A stretch of 64,000 bases of DNA from Larkinella rosea (GTDB lineage Bacteria > Bacteroidota > Bacteroidia > Cytophagales > Spirosomataceae), in contig NZ_RQJO01000011.1 in the NCBI RefSeq assembly GCF_003858635.1, forward strand, positions 186,001 through 250,000. Direction: 5' to 3'. A model generated the notes under the pieces. That model saw only the letters and a program-made list of their open reading frames with translations. It had not been told where the DNA came from and did no database searches. Shown here piece by piece: positions 7,025-16,721 of the stretch. A program made the position numbers and the translations under genes. The first letter of the stretch is position 1. The number at the start of each line of letters is the position of its first letter.

Positions 7025-8674
7025 TTACGGAACCGACACAACCCGGAAGCCGTGGGCATAAGAACCATAATTGGGTATGCCAGAACCGCGAGACGCTACT
7101 CTGGCTGATTGCGGATCATTGGTATTGCCGCCAAAGCAACCGCCACGCACGATACGCCACCGATAATCCGTAACCGGGGGGCCTGTGGGATTACTGCCTG
7201 GACTGATGGCATAGTAGCCTTTCTCAAAAAAATCACTGCACCATTCGGATACATTCCAACTCATATCATATAAACCCAATTCATTGGGCTTCGTTTGACC
7301 CACGGCACGCGTACCGGTTCGCTGGGTTTTATCGGCAAGCCAACCCACCTCCTTAAAGTCATTGCTGCCAGCGTAGATGGTTCCGCGACTTTGCTGACCC
7401 CCACGGGCCGCATATTCCCATTCGGCCTCGGTCGGTAACCGATACGTTCGGCCCGTCTTCAGCGTCAGCCATTCGCAATACGCCACCGCATCATTCCAGC
7501 TCACGTGAATAACCGGATGGTTATACTCCGAACGAGGGCGAATTTTGCCATACGCGTCGCATCGCCAATTTACGCCGGATTGTATTTTAGCAAGACCATA
7601 TTGAATTCCGGAGGGTGGTATAATAAGACCAGCATTAATAGTATAGCTTCCCTCACCCTTCTCGGCATCGGTCTTGTATTCGGTCGCTTCCACAAACCGC
7701 TCAAACTCGGCCACGGTCGTTTCAAACTTGGCCATCCGGAAACTGCTGAGCGTCACGCGATGGATGGGCTTCTCATACTCATTTTTATTGCTTCCCATCA
7801 AAAAACTTCCTTCGGCTACATTCACCATCGCTACCGGCTCTAAGTCCACGACCGGTTTGGACGTCGCTTGCTGCCGGGCGGGCGGTGTGGGGGCATCGGT
7901 CCGTTTGAAATAGAAATCATCCGTGATGAAACCGGCCTGGTAGGGCGTCTGGCGGGTGTTTTTTCCCGTTACCGCCCGGGCGGTGTTTTTAAAAATACTG
8001 ATCAGCTCCAGATTGGGTTGCCGCAGTTGAGTAAGCAATTCCTGGGTAAAAAGACCGTTCCGCTGCCCCGCGTTTTCGCTGGCGGTTTGTCCAGGAGAGG
8101 CCGCAAAAAAGGCAATTGTGCCTCTAGGCGTATTGACGGCTCCCAAACCGGACCCCGCGTTACGATCCCAGCCCCGGAAAGGGTTGTTGCGGCAGGCGTC
8201 GACGAGCAGGATATTGGTCTGGCTGTTGGCTTCTTTCATGCTGCTCATCACGTCGTTGAGGCTGAGGGATTTTCGCTTGGCCAGGGTTTCATTCAGGCCA
8301 CTTCGCACCTCGACCGACATGAGGTAATTGAGGTTGTCGCTGGCTTCAAACCCGTGTCCGGCAAAATAAAACAGGCCCACCTCGTACTTTTTGAGCCGTT
8401 GGGTAAAATCGGAGACGACGGTTTCCAGTTCGGTCTGGTTGAGATTTAGTTTGAGGATGACCTCAAAGCCCAACTGCCGGAGTTGGGCGGCCATGTCCTG
8501 GGCATCGTTGGCGGCATTAGGGAGTGCCTGACCAGCGTAAGTGGAGTTGCCGATCACCAGGGCCAGGCGGCCGGTTGGCGGTTGGTTAACGTTGCTAATG
8601 GGCTTAAAAGCGCGTTGGGGTTGAGCCTGCAAAGAAGAAAAGCTCCACAAAAGAAGGAATAGAAAGTACTTCAT
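7025..8674 (-). CDS. Secreted caspase-family (C14) protein with SUMF1-type domain
   Basis: 549 residues from the ATG at 8674, which opens a signal peptide (MKYFLFLLLWSFSSLQAQ); a longer frame begins 19 codons earlier. The caspase p20-like domain covers about residues 35-280, with catalytic His in FYFAGHG and Cys in LLVDACRNNP. After a short linker, residues 295-549 form a sulfatase-modifying-factor (SUMF1/FGE) domain: VPEGSF-like start, WNDAVAYCEW, RLPTEAEWEYAARGG, and RGGCFGG. The Cys pair of true formylglycine-generating enzymes is not evident, so that domain may only bind carbohydrate or protein. Predicted to be exported. It is divergent from the phosphoesterase gene at 8928. Confidence 0.92.
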   Translation of the reverse strand: MKYFLFLLLWSFSSLQAQPQRAFKPISNVNQPPTGRLALVIGNSTYAGQALPNAANDAQDMAAQLRQLGFEVILKLNLNQTELETVVSDFTQRLKKYEVGLFYFAGHGFEASDNLNYLMSVEVRSGLNETLAKRKSLSLNDVMSSMKEANSQTNILLVDACRNNPFRGWDRNAGSGLGAVNTPRGTIAFFAASPGQTASENAGQRNGLFTQELLTQLRQPNLELISIFKNTARAVTGKNTRQTPYQAGFITDDFYFKRTDAPTPPARQQATSKPVVDLEPVAMVNVAEGSFLMGSNKNEYEKPIHRVTLSSFRMAKFETTVAEFERFVEATEYKTDAEKGEGSYTINAGLIIPPSGIQYGLAKIQSGVNWRCDAYGKIRPRSEYNHPVIHVSWNDAVAYCEWLTLKTGRTYRLPTEAEWEYAARGGQQSRGTIYAGSNDFKEVGWLADKTQRTGTRAVGQTKPNELGLYDMSWNVSEWCSDFFEKGYYAISPGSNPTGPPVTDYRWRIVRGGCFGGNTNDPQSARVASRGSGIPNYGSYAHGFRVVSVP

Positions 8675-8927
8675 ACGGTGGGTAGGATAAAGAATCTCGA
8701 TCCTAAAAATAACCATTTCAAAACGAATCATTCAGGGTAGTGACGGTTTTTTTTGCCGGTAATGCCTCCACCACGTTTACCTCTGATCTTCAGCAACAAC
8801 ACGCAGGGAGTCCTTCACCCAATCTATTGCCATTCCTATGGAAAGGTTATCACACCCGGGAGCTTCTTTTATCGATTTTCGTCAACGGTTGTGGTTGACA
8901 CTGCGCCGGGCGGTTGTAATTTGCGGT

Positions 8928-10781
8928 ATGAAGCCTTTCTATCTCCTGTTAGCCGCCCTCTTCGGATTCGGTACGGCATCGGCCCAGCCCATACGGTTTG
9001 CGTTTGTCACTGATACGCACGTCGGCGCACCCGCCACGGCGGCCGAAGACCTCCAGCGCACCGTGAACGACATCAACGCCCAAACCGACCTCGATTTTGC
9101 GGTTTTTACGGGCGACGTCACCGACTTCGGTTCCGACGAGGAATTCGCGATTGCCAAACGCATTCTGGACGGTCTGAACAAGAAGTGGTACATTTTTCCG
9201 GGAAACCACGACACCAAATGGTCGGAAAACGGCTGCAACAGTTTCCGGCGGTTTTTCGGAGCGGAGCGGTTTGCCTTCACGTTTGGCAACTACCGGTTTA
9301 TCGGCTGCGGCAGCGGTCCCAACATGCGGATGTCGCCGGGGCTGGTGGCCCGCGAAGATGTGTTGTGGCTCCGGTCCGAAGTAGAAAAGTTAAAAGGCAG
9401 CAATCAGCCGGTGATTTTCATGAACCATTATCCGCTCGATGAGTCGCTGGAAAACGGGTATCTGCTGATCGACGAACTTAAGAAAACCAACGTTCAGGCG
9501 GCTTTTTGCGGGCACGGCCACGCCAACCGCGAACTGAATTTTGAAGGCATTCCGGGCACGATGGGGCGGTCCAATCTGCGGGCGAAAGACGAGGTGGGCG
9601 GTTACAACATCGTGACGATGCAAAACGACACCATGACCTTTGCCGAACGGACACCCGGTTTTTCGACCCAAGCCGTCTGGCGAACGATTGTGCTGAAAAA
9701 CCACCATTTCGATCCGACAGAGGCCGCGAAATTCCCCCGACCGTCGTACCAGATGAACACGCAGTACGCGACCATACAACCGGTCTGGGCCAAACAGGAC
9801 AGCAGCGACATCGGCGCGGGCATCGTCGAAAGCGCCGGTTTTTGCATTTATCCCAACACCAGCGGACAGATTGTCGCGCTTAACACGGTCGATGGAAGTG
9901 TGCGCTGGCGGTTTGCGACGGGCGGAAAAGTCTATTCGACCCCGGCGGTTCGCAAAAACCGGGTGGTGGTGGCTTCTACCGACGGAACAATTTATTGCCT
10001 CGATAAGCGAAACGGTAACTTATTCTGGAAACAGGAAACCGGCAAGCCCATTGTCGCATCGCCGGTGATCGATCGGAATACGGTTTTTATTGGCAGTTCC
10101 GAAGGGAAATTCCGGGCGTTGTCGCTGGCCGATGGTTCGGTGCGCTGGACGTTCGCGGGCGTGAAAGGCTTCGTGGAGTCGGTGGCGGTTTTCGATCAAA
10201 AGAAGGTCTATTTCGGGTCGTGGGGCTCGTCGCTGTACGCGCTGAACAAGAAAACCGGTGATTCGGTCTGGCGGTGGACCAACGGCAAAATCCGCAACTT
10301 TTCGCCCGCGGCCTGTGTACCGGTTCTGGTCAAAAACCGCCTGTTCATCCAGACGCCCGACCGCACCGTAACGACCATCGACACCGAAACCGGGCGGGAA
10401 ATCTGGAAAACCGCCCAGCACAAGGGTTTCGAGTCGATGGGCGTGTCGGCCGATCAATCGCTGATTTACGTCAAGTGCATGCAGGATTCGGTCTGGGCCA
10501 TTCCAACCAACTCGGCCGACGGTCGGGGCGCGTGGTTTGTCAACTGCCAGTTTGGGTACGAAATCAGTCCGGGCCCGCTGACGGAACGTGACGGCCTGGT
10601 CTATGTCCCGACCGACGAGGGCGCGCTTTACACCATCGACCGCGAAAACCGCCAACTGCTCTGGGCACACAAACTCTCGAACGCCATGCTCAACCGCGTC
10701 TGGCCGTTGAAAAACCGCCGGGTGCTGGTGACGACGATGGACGGAAAAATTGCATTGCTGCAAAACACGATCAACCGCTGA
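8928..10781 (+). CDS. Secreted calcineurin-like phosphoesterase with PQQ-type beta-propeller
   Basis: 617 residues from the ATG at 8928, which begins a signal peptide (MKPFYLLLAALFGFGTASAQ). Residues 25-260 hold the metallophosphoesterase motifs in order: DTHVG, FTGDVTDFG, GNHD, MNHYPL and GHGHAN. Residues 300-617 are a WD-like propeller of the PQQ/quinoprotein type with repeats such as VALNTVDGSVRWRF, YCLDKRNGNLFWK and YALNKKTGDSVWRW. The propeller likely recognises the substrate or a partner. Its 3' end overlaps the end of the convergent caspase-SGNH-CHAT gene by 11 bp. The phosphoester substrate is unknown. Confidence 0.92.
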   Translation: MKPFYLLLAALFGFGTASAQPIRFAFVTDTHVGAPATAAEDLQRTVNDINAQTDLDFAVFTGDVTDFGSDEEFAIAKRILDGLNKKWYIFPGNHDTKWSENGCNSFRRFFGAERFAFTFGNYRFIGCGSGPNMRMSPGLVAREDVLWLRSEVEKLKGSNQPVIFMNHYPLDESLENGYLLIDELKKTNVQAAFCGHGHANRELNFEGIPGTMGRSNLRAKDEVGGYNIVTMQNDTMTFAERTPGFSTQAVWRTIVLKNHHFDPTEAAKFPRPSYQMNTQYATIQPVWAKQDSSDIGAGIVESAGFCIYPNTSGQIVALNTVDGSVRWRFATGGKVYSTPAVRKNRVVVASTDGTIYCLDKRNGNLFWKQETGKPIVASPVIDRNTVFIGSSEGKFRALSLADGSVRWTFAGVKGFVESVAVFDQKKVYFGSWGSSLYALNKKTGDSVWRWTNGKIRNFSPAACVPVLVKNRLFIQTPDRTVTTIDTETGREIWKTAQHKGFESMGVSADQSLIYVKCMQDSVWAIPTNSADGRGAWFVNCQFGYEISPGPLTERDGLVYVPTDEGALYTIDRENRQLLWAHKLSNAMLNRVWPLKNRRVLVTTMDGKIALLQNTINR

Positions 10782-13700
10782 CCGGGTTTTGCAGTAAAAC
10801 CGGAATATCTGCCTGCCGATCATCTTCCAGTCCCATGCCCGCGACGGCCAGTTCGTAGGCGTCGATAATCGAAAGCCCCGAACCCAGCGCCTGATAAAAC
10901 GTGGCCGAAAAGGCAATGGCGGCCTCGTCGCTCACCGAGCGCTGCATGCCAATCACGTACGGAATGTGCGCGCTGATGGCCCGGGCCTGTGGCTCGGAAT
11001 AGCAGGCATTGAGCAGAACGCACTGGACCGAGTCGTCAAAAACCGCAAAAAGCCGCCCCAGCGCGTCGGTGCTGACCGTTTTTAGCTGGCCGCTTTCGGT
11101 TTCGAGGCAAAGCCCTTCATCGGTGCCGTGACCGGAAAAATGCACGATGGTTGGTTTTTCCTGCAAAATGGAGCGCGTCAACGTCCGGGGTGTAACGGCC
11201 AGACTGGTTGAAAACAGAACGCCTTCGCTGCCCCGGAGTTCTTCCTGAATTTCGCGGACTTCGGCCCCCAGCCGGAGCGGTTCCATCGTCGTGGGATTGG
11301 CCGAGAGAAACAGAACCCGTTTCCATTTTTTGGCGCCCGTTATTTCGTCGTCGCTCGTTCCGTCGCTGCTGATCAGCACTTCCTTTTCCAGCACATCCAG
11401 GTCTTTGGAGCGGTTTCCGAGGTGAACCGTGACCTGCAGCAGGAGCGGATGCCGACCGGCTTTCAGCGGGCGGACAAAAAACTTCCATTGCGTGTCGTCG
11501 CCGGTCCAGATGTCCTGCCGCTCGGTGCTGGTGGTTGTGATTTTGAAATACTCCCCGCCCGAACTGTCGACCAGCCGGACACTCATTTCGTTGCCGATAA
11601 TAATGTCCTGATGGATACTGGTTTCGCTGATTTTTAACAGCGCGGTTTCCACTTCTTTTCCCGCAATCCGGACGGTGCAGGTCGTTTGTTCGTTCACTTT
11701 CATGGAACCGGGAATGTCGTATTCGAGTTGCCCTTCGCGGATGGAAGAAGTTAGAAGTTGTAATTTATCAATGATATTTACGTTTCGAGAACTTACCACG
11801 GCATCACCATCGAAAAGTGCAGATCTGTCTGAAGACCTCTGGCTCTGTTTGGGTAATGGAACTACGGGCGGTTGAAAGCGCTGCCTAAGCTCTGGAGTTA
11901 TTAATTGAGGGCTTTTACCTCCCCGCTCTTTGCTGAGCGGCTGCACCATGTCCGGATGTTTGGCGACCAGTTCGTTAATGCGGTTCATGAACTTCATCGC
12001 CACCTGCTGAAAACCGTCGTCGTTCGGGTGGATTTCGTCGTACCACTGGTCGGGCCGCACGGTTTTCCGCAGGTCAATATACGAAACGGTTTCCGTGAAC
12101 CCGGCCGCCACGGCTTGGATGCGGGCGTTGAACTCGTCGAGAATAAATTGAATAATGGCAAACCGGTCCTGCTGGTTTTTGATGCCTTTTTCGATCATGT
12201 ACCGACCCAGCCAGCCTTTGTCCGTCACGCTGAGCGGAATCACGTAATCGTAGCCGTGGACCAGAATCTGCAGTTTGGGTTTGTGGACTTTCAAATGGCC
12301 GAACATCGCTTTGTAGATGTCGCGCAGCGCATCCAGTTCGGCAAACACCCTGTCGTTCAGGAACCGGCGCGGATTCTGGCCGGGCGGTTGGCTCAGATCC
12401 GGTTTATCCTGCAAAAAGGTGCGAAACTGCTCGCCAAGAATGTCGTTGCCGCCCCCGCTGATGAGGAACATCGCCGGTTTTTGGTCGTCAATCGCGTCCA
12501 GGTATTCGCCGGATTTCTGGTAATTCCGAAGTGTATCGCCCGCTGCGGCTACGCAGTAAACCGCAAAAGCCCGCGAAAGATGATCGATGGTGTCGGTCAC
12601 CAGCGGGTGTTGAAACCACGAATCCCCCTCCGAAACCAGCCGGACGCGATCCGGAAAACGCTTGATAACCTGCTCGTAATGACGGTTTCGCAACTTGCGG
12701 GCCACGGCATTGGCCAGATCGAGTCCCCAATCCTGAATCGGACCGCGCTCGTCGAGGTGGGCCGAATCGCGGACTTTTATCTCCGGTTTTAGTTGGTAAT
12801 CCGTCTCCCAGTTCGTTCCTGGTTTGGCATCGAAATAGAGGCCCAGCGCAAACGGCGTGGTCACCGGATCGTGAAGCATTGCGTTGAGTTCGGTGGCCCG
12901 AATCACATTGGGTTCCGGGTTGATCAGTTGCAGGGTGTAAAACTGCGTGGTCCAGCCCGTCAGTTGAACCGGGGCGGCCGACACTTCCTCGGTCGCAAAA
13001 CCACCCCGTTTGACGTCCCGGTTTGCGTCGCCGGGCATCGGTGGATCGGGTAAGGTGGCCAGCGTCAACGCCTGAGGATCGAACTCGTCGGAGCTGATAA
13101 TCAGTTTGATATGTTCCAGTCGGGAGGGCCAGTTGTAAGCTCGAATGGCACCGGGCAGGCTGGCGGGCAAATAATCTTTTTTATTGATGCCCAACGATAC
13201 CGAATTGCCCGGTTCGAGCGGATACGCCTTCGGATTTAAAAAACCGGTAAACGATTCGAAAGTCGACGACAGGTATAAAGCGGCACAATACAGCGTATTG
13301 GCGTTGCTGGCCGGATTGGTGATTTTTACCTGAATATTGCTTTTCCAGCTTCCATCCGCCTGTTTTTCGTAGTCAATCGGAACCGCATCGTTTTCCGACA
13401 AAATCGGCGTTGCCAGACCGTCGGCTCCAATCCGGGCAAATTCTACCAGCAGCGGTTTTCCCGGCAGTCGGTTGGTATCCGTATTGGTCAAACCGGTCAT
13501 AAACTCCCAGCGCGACAGGTGTTTCAACTGATCGACCAGTTCACTGATGGCGGTCGTTGAACCAGATTCGATTACTTTTGTCAGCGGGCGAAAAGGATCG
13601 CTGGGGTACGTAATGTAGTAGGAACCGTCCTGATCATGAACCACATACTTTGCCCGGGTTTGTTCTTCTTCCGTTACAATCAGCCCCCCGCTTTCGCTGG

Positions 13701-14967
13701 CAAGTTTGTTCAATAAAGCTTGTTGATCCTCCGGCAAACCGCCTTTGCTTACAACCGTAACGGGCAGTGGCGTTGTCATCAAACCGTCGATAACTGCCTG
13801 ATAAACCACCGTTCGGTTCAGGTTAAATGATCGGTCAAACCGCAATTCCGTCGAATCGATCCGGATAGTACCCAGACTCGCCGGATACTTTTTTTCCGGA
13901 TCATCCGGGTCAAACGCGACAATCGATTTCGTTTCCTTCGTAATGCCGTGAATGGCTCCCAGGCTCAGCTGCCAGCCGTTTTTCGGGTTATACGTAACCT
14001 CGCCAATCGCCGATTGCCCGGGCTGACCGGGCCGGTTGAGGAAGGTCGCGTAGAGCAGGGCGTCGTCGCCGTTGGCGACATAAATCCGGGGTTTTTGTTC
14101 AAAAACGTTGCGCAGGTACTGCCGCACACGACTTCGCAACGTGTAATAACTGAGGTCTCCGGCGGAGGCCCGTAGCACGTTCAGCAGCGTTTTGGTAAAT
14201 ACCCCTTCGCCACTGACTTCCATCGCCGACTCGTCGGATTCGCAGGCCGATAATTGAATGTGCGTTCCTTCGGGTAACGCCATGGCATCACCCTGGTCAC
14301 GGATCGTATCGGCGGAGATTTGCTGTCCGAAAATGAAGTGCTCCCAGGTCCGTTTTTTAAATACAAACGGAATCCGTTTTTCTTTCGGCAAATCTTTTTT
14401 GAATACAGCTTGCACCAGTGCGCCATTGCGGGTGTTGTCGCCCGAATGGCAGCAGTCGAAGATGGTGACGATGTGCGGTTTTTTGGTGGAGAGTTCGTGA
14501 ATCAAATACCGTAACTCCTTGTCAGATAGCAGGAAATCATCGAGGGTCTGTTCCGTGTAATGACAGACGATACACTCCAGCTTTCCATCGGTTTCGTGTT
14601 TCCAGACGGTGGTGTCAGCCCATTCCTGGGTGCCGTGACCGGAAAAATAGAACAGGGCAATATCGCCTTCCTGGGCCTGTCCGAGATGTTCCTGAAAGGC
14701 TTTGACAACGCTGGATTTGTCGGCTTCGCTGTCTTGTAAAAAACGGATCTGGGAATCGAAAGCCGGATCGTTTTTTAGGTATCGTCTGATTTTCTGAGCA
14801 TCCGCCACACAACCGCCCAGGGCTGGAAACCGGACCTGTCCCTGCAAAATCAAATCACCCCGGTAATCGTCGATACCGACAATGAGGGCATAAAGCCTGG
14901 GTTTTACGGGAGCCGTCGTTTCTTGCGGTTGCGGCCCGGTGGCTGATTCAGAGATCGGGGTTGTCAT
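10771..14967 (-). CDS. Caspase - SGNH esterase - CHAT protease fusion protein
   Basis: 1398 residues, no signal peptide seen, so probably cytoplasmic. Domains in order: caspase (about 22-305) with His111 (FYFSGHG) and Cys173 (IFDCCHSGD); a beta-rich region without recognised family (about 310-760); an SGNH/GDSL hydrolase (about 775-1000) with nucleophile Ser783 (EGDSWF), GGGND, and the DxxH pair Asp977/His980 (DEIHPND); a beta-sandwich-like linker (about 1080-1225); and a C-terminal CHAT cysteine protease with His1280 (VHFSGHG) and Cys1322 (LLNACYSEPQA). All catalytic residues I looked for are present. The M19-like dipeptidase gene lies 101 bp upstream in the same direction. A role in defence or controlled proteolysis is an inference from domain types. 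Confidence 0.92.
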   Translation of the reverse strand: MTTPISESATGPQPQETTAPVKPRLYALIVGIDDYRGDLILQGQVRFPALGGCVADAQKIRRYLKNDPAFDSQIRFLQDSEADKSSVVKAFQEHLGQAQEGDIALFYFSGHGTQEWADTTVWKHETDGKLECIVCHYTEQTLDDFLLSDKELRYLIHELSTKKPHIVTIFDCCHSGDNTRNGALVQAVFKKDLPKEKRIPFVFKKRTWEHFIFGQQISADTIRDQGDAMALPEGTHIQLSACESDESAMEVSGEGVFTKTLLNVLRASAGDLSYYTLRSRVRQYLRNVFEQKPRIYVANGDDALLYATFLNRPGQPGQSAIGEVTYNPKNGWQLSLGAIHGITKETKSIVAFDPDDPEKKYPASLGTIRIDSTELRFDRSFNLNRTVVYQAVIDGLMTTPLPVTVVSKGGLPEDQQALLNKLASESGGLIVTEEEQTRAKYVVHDQDGSYYITYPSDPFRPLTKVIESGSTTAISELVDQLKHLSRWEFMTGLTNTDTNRLPGKPLLVEFARIGADGLATPILSENDAVPIDYEKQADGSWKSNIQVKITNPASNANTLYCAALYLSSTFESFTGFLNPKAYPLEPGNSVSLGINKKDYLPASLPGAIRAYNWPSRLEHIKLIISSDEFDPQALTLATLPDPPMPGDANRDVKRGGFATEEVSAAPVQLTGWTTQFYTLQLINPEPNVIRATELNAMLHDPVTTPFALGLYFDAKPGTNWETDYQLKPEIKVRDSAHLDERGPIQDWGLDLANAVARKLRNRHYEQVIKRFPDRVRLVSEGDSWFQHPLVTDTIDHLSRAFAVYCVAAAGDTLRNYQKSGEYLDAIDDQKPAMFLISGGGNDILGEQFRTFLQDKPDLSQPPGQNPRRFLNDRVFAELDALRDIYKAMFGHLKVHKPKLQILVHGYDYVIPLSVTDKGWLGRYMIEKGIKNQQDRFAIIQFILDEFNARIQAVAAGFTETVSYIDLRKTVRPDQWYDEIHPNDDGFQQVAMKFMNRINELVAKHPDMVQPLSKERGGKSPQLITPELRQRFQPPVVPLPKQSQRSSDRSALFDGDAVVSSRNVNIIDKLQLLTSSIREGQLEYDIPGSMKVNEQTTCTVRIAGKEVETALLKISETSIHQDIIIGNEMSVRLVDSSGGEYFKITTTSTERQDIWTGDDTQWKFFVRPLKAGRHPLLLQVTVHLGNRSKDLDVLEKEVLISSDGTSDDEITGAKKWKRVLFLSANPTTMEPLRLGAEVREIQEELRGSEGVLFSTSLAVTPRTLTRSILQEKPTIVHFSGHGTDEGLCLETESGQLKTVSTDALGRLFAVFDDSVQCVLLNACYSEPQARAISAHIPYVIGMQRSVSDEAAIAFSATFYQALGSGLSIIDAYELAVAGMGLEDDRQADIPVLLQNPVSG

Positions 14968-15068
14968 GGACTGTTTTCATTGGTACCGTTTTTTCAGAAC
15001 GATACATCGTTGGATCGATTTAGGAATGGGTACTCGTAACAGGTCGTAAAACCGCTTCAGCAGACGGA

Positions 15069-16721
15069 TTAGTTAAAATGCTTTTTGAGAAAATTCAGGC
15101 CGTTTTTAAAGCTCAACCGATCGATCACGTCGGCAGGTATTTCAATGGGGTTGACGATGAACGGACTGGTATTCAGGTGGGCCGCCATGGCTTCCAGCGT
15201 CGCTTTCATGCGCTGCCCGAAAAAATGCGGGAGTTGCTCCGAAGTGGGGCAGGTTTTAATGGCCGATACCAGCCCATCAAAATCGGATCCTAGGCAGATG
15301 TGGTCCCACGGATCAATGGATGCGGAGACGGCGCTCTCCGGGTCGGCATTTCCTTTGGCCAGTTCAGTGATGAGTACCAGGTGGATGACATTCTGGCAAA
15401 ACGCCCACAAATCCTGCTGAACTTTACTCTGGTTGCCATCAAACTGATTGGGCAGGGCTTTGGTCGGATACAACATTCCCTTGCCTTTGGGCGGTAAGGT
15501 CGGTTTTTCCATCGTCAGCCAGTTCTTCGGGAAATCGTGCCTGCTAAATCGCTCGGGTTCGACGCCGACGGCGCCCAGAATCCGGCGGTCCATCGAAACC
15601 CCGATCAGCCCACCCGAGCGCATGATCCGGATGATATCTTCGTCGTAGAGGTTGATGGACCAGGTGTTGAATTTAATGGAAGTAAGACCGGAATGATCGG
15701 AATCGGTCGGGGGAATTTCGCGCAAAAAACCGCCTGATGGCTGGTAGCTCACCACCATGTTCTGGGGGTGGTCGGCCGGTGAGTCAATCCGCTCGAACGG
15801 CGGCTGATCCCAGGAGGTTCCCGTGACGCCCATGTGGGTTGCCAGAATGGGCACGGTCGGAAAGTCCTTCTCCATGATCTCGTACACCCGTTTGCGCGAA
15901 GCCAAGCCCAGGTGTTTGACGTCGATCAGAATTCGTTTCTGGCCCGCTTCTTCGCTCAAAGCGGTTCGCAAAAACTGCTCGCCGACCTCGCTGAGCCCGT
16001 TTCCGGTTGGATCGAACGAACCTACATCGACCGTGTTGCCGGCAAACCGGATCGGAATGGCCCAGGCGTGATTGGCCAGTAAGTTCTGGCCGTGGTGCGT
16101 CATCGTAATGTACAGCAGGCGGGGAAACTGTCCGGCGGTGAGCGGGTCGGCAGAATGGCGTTTCCAGAATTTCAACTGCTCAATGATTTCCTGCGGATGA
16201 TCGCCCTGCTCCTGATCAAGCAGTTTTTTCTGAACGTAAAAATTATGTCCCCCTTCGATGGAGACCACCACATAAACCGTGTTGACGTCCGGATTAGCGG
16301 GGTAATCGGCAATGCTTTGTACCAACTGGTATTGCCGTAAACCTGATTTTTTAGACAGAAACGTCAGGAAATGAGCGACATCCCGGTTGGTTAAAATGTC
16401 AAAATAACTATCCTTTTCGTCTTTCATGTTTTGAAAAACGTTTTTACCCAGGTTTTTCACCCGTTTCAGGTCTTCGACAAAGGCGTAAACGCGCTCAAAG
16501 GCCAGAAAGCTGGCTACTACCAGACTGCCACCGGGAATTTGCCCAAAACTCGACTGCGAATCCAGCGAATCCCCCGCTACTTTTTCCAGACACGGCCCCA
16601 GGCCCAGGGGAGCTTTGATCTGGATGTCCACAAAGTCGATCGGTGTCGGACATTGGTTTAAATCATCGTTTAATAAAGACGACTTGAACGACGGATGGCA
16701 GTGAAGATCGAAAACAGTCAT
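15069..16721 (-). CDS. M19-like membrane dipeptidase-family metallohydrolase
   Basis: 550 residues, longer than typical renal-dipeptidase homologues (about 350-400). Recognisable parts are the N-terminal metal site (FDLHCHPSF, an HxH instead of the usual HxD), SIEGGHNF, LIDVKHLG, ILATHMGVTG and the signature CLGSDFDG near residue 480. A C-terminal helix region ends the TIM barrel. There is no signal peptide, unlike many M19 enzymes. It is co-directional with the caspase-SGNH-CHAT gene, 101 bp downstream, and the two probably form one transcription unit. Possible substrates are dipeptides or amide-containing metabolites. Family call is firm; the substrate is open. Confidence 0.85.
   Translation of the reverse strand: MTVFDLHCHPSFKSSLLNDDLNQCPTPIDFVDIQIKAPLGLGPCLEKVAGDSLDSQSSFGQIPGGSLVVASFLAFERVYAFVEDLKRVKNLGKNVFQNMKDEKDSYFDILTNRDVAHFLTFLSKKSGLRQYQLVQSIADYPANPDVNTVYVVVSIEGGHNFYVQKKLLDQEQGDHPQEIIEQLKFWKRHSADPLTAGQFPRLLYITMTHHGQNLLANHAWAIPIRFAGNTVDVGSFDPTGNGLSEVGEQFLRTALSEEAGQKRILIDVKHLGLASRKRVYEIMEKDFPTVPILATHMGVTGTSWDQPPFERIDSPADHPQNMVVSYQPSGGFLREIPPTDSDHSGLTSIKFNTWSINLYDEDIIRIMRSGGLIGVSMDRRILGAVGVEPERFSRHDFPKNWLTMEKPTLPPKGKGMLYPTKALPNQFDGNQSKVQQDLWAFCQNVIHLVLITELAKGNADPESAVSASIDPWDHICLGSDFDGLVSAIKTCPTSEQLPHFFGQRMKATLEAMAAHLNTSPFIVNPIEIPADVIDRLSFKNGLNFLKKHFN

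Noticed and set aside
11905-12792. 295-codon frame antisense to the caspase-SGNH-CHAT gene
   Set aside because: Covers the SGNH domain on the opposite strand; composition (many His, Arg, Val, Asn) is that of a shadow frame.
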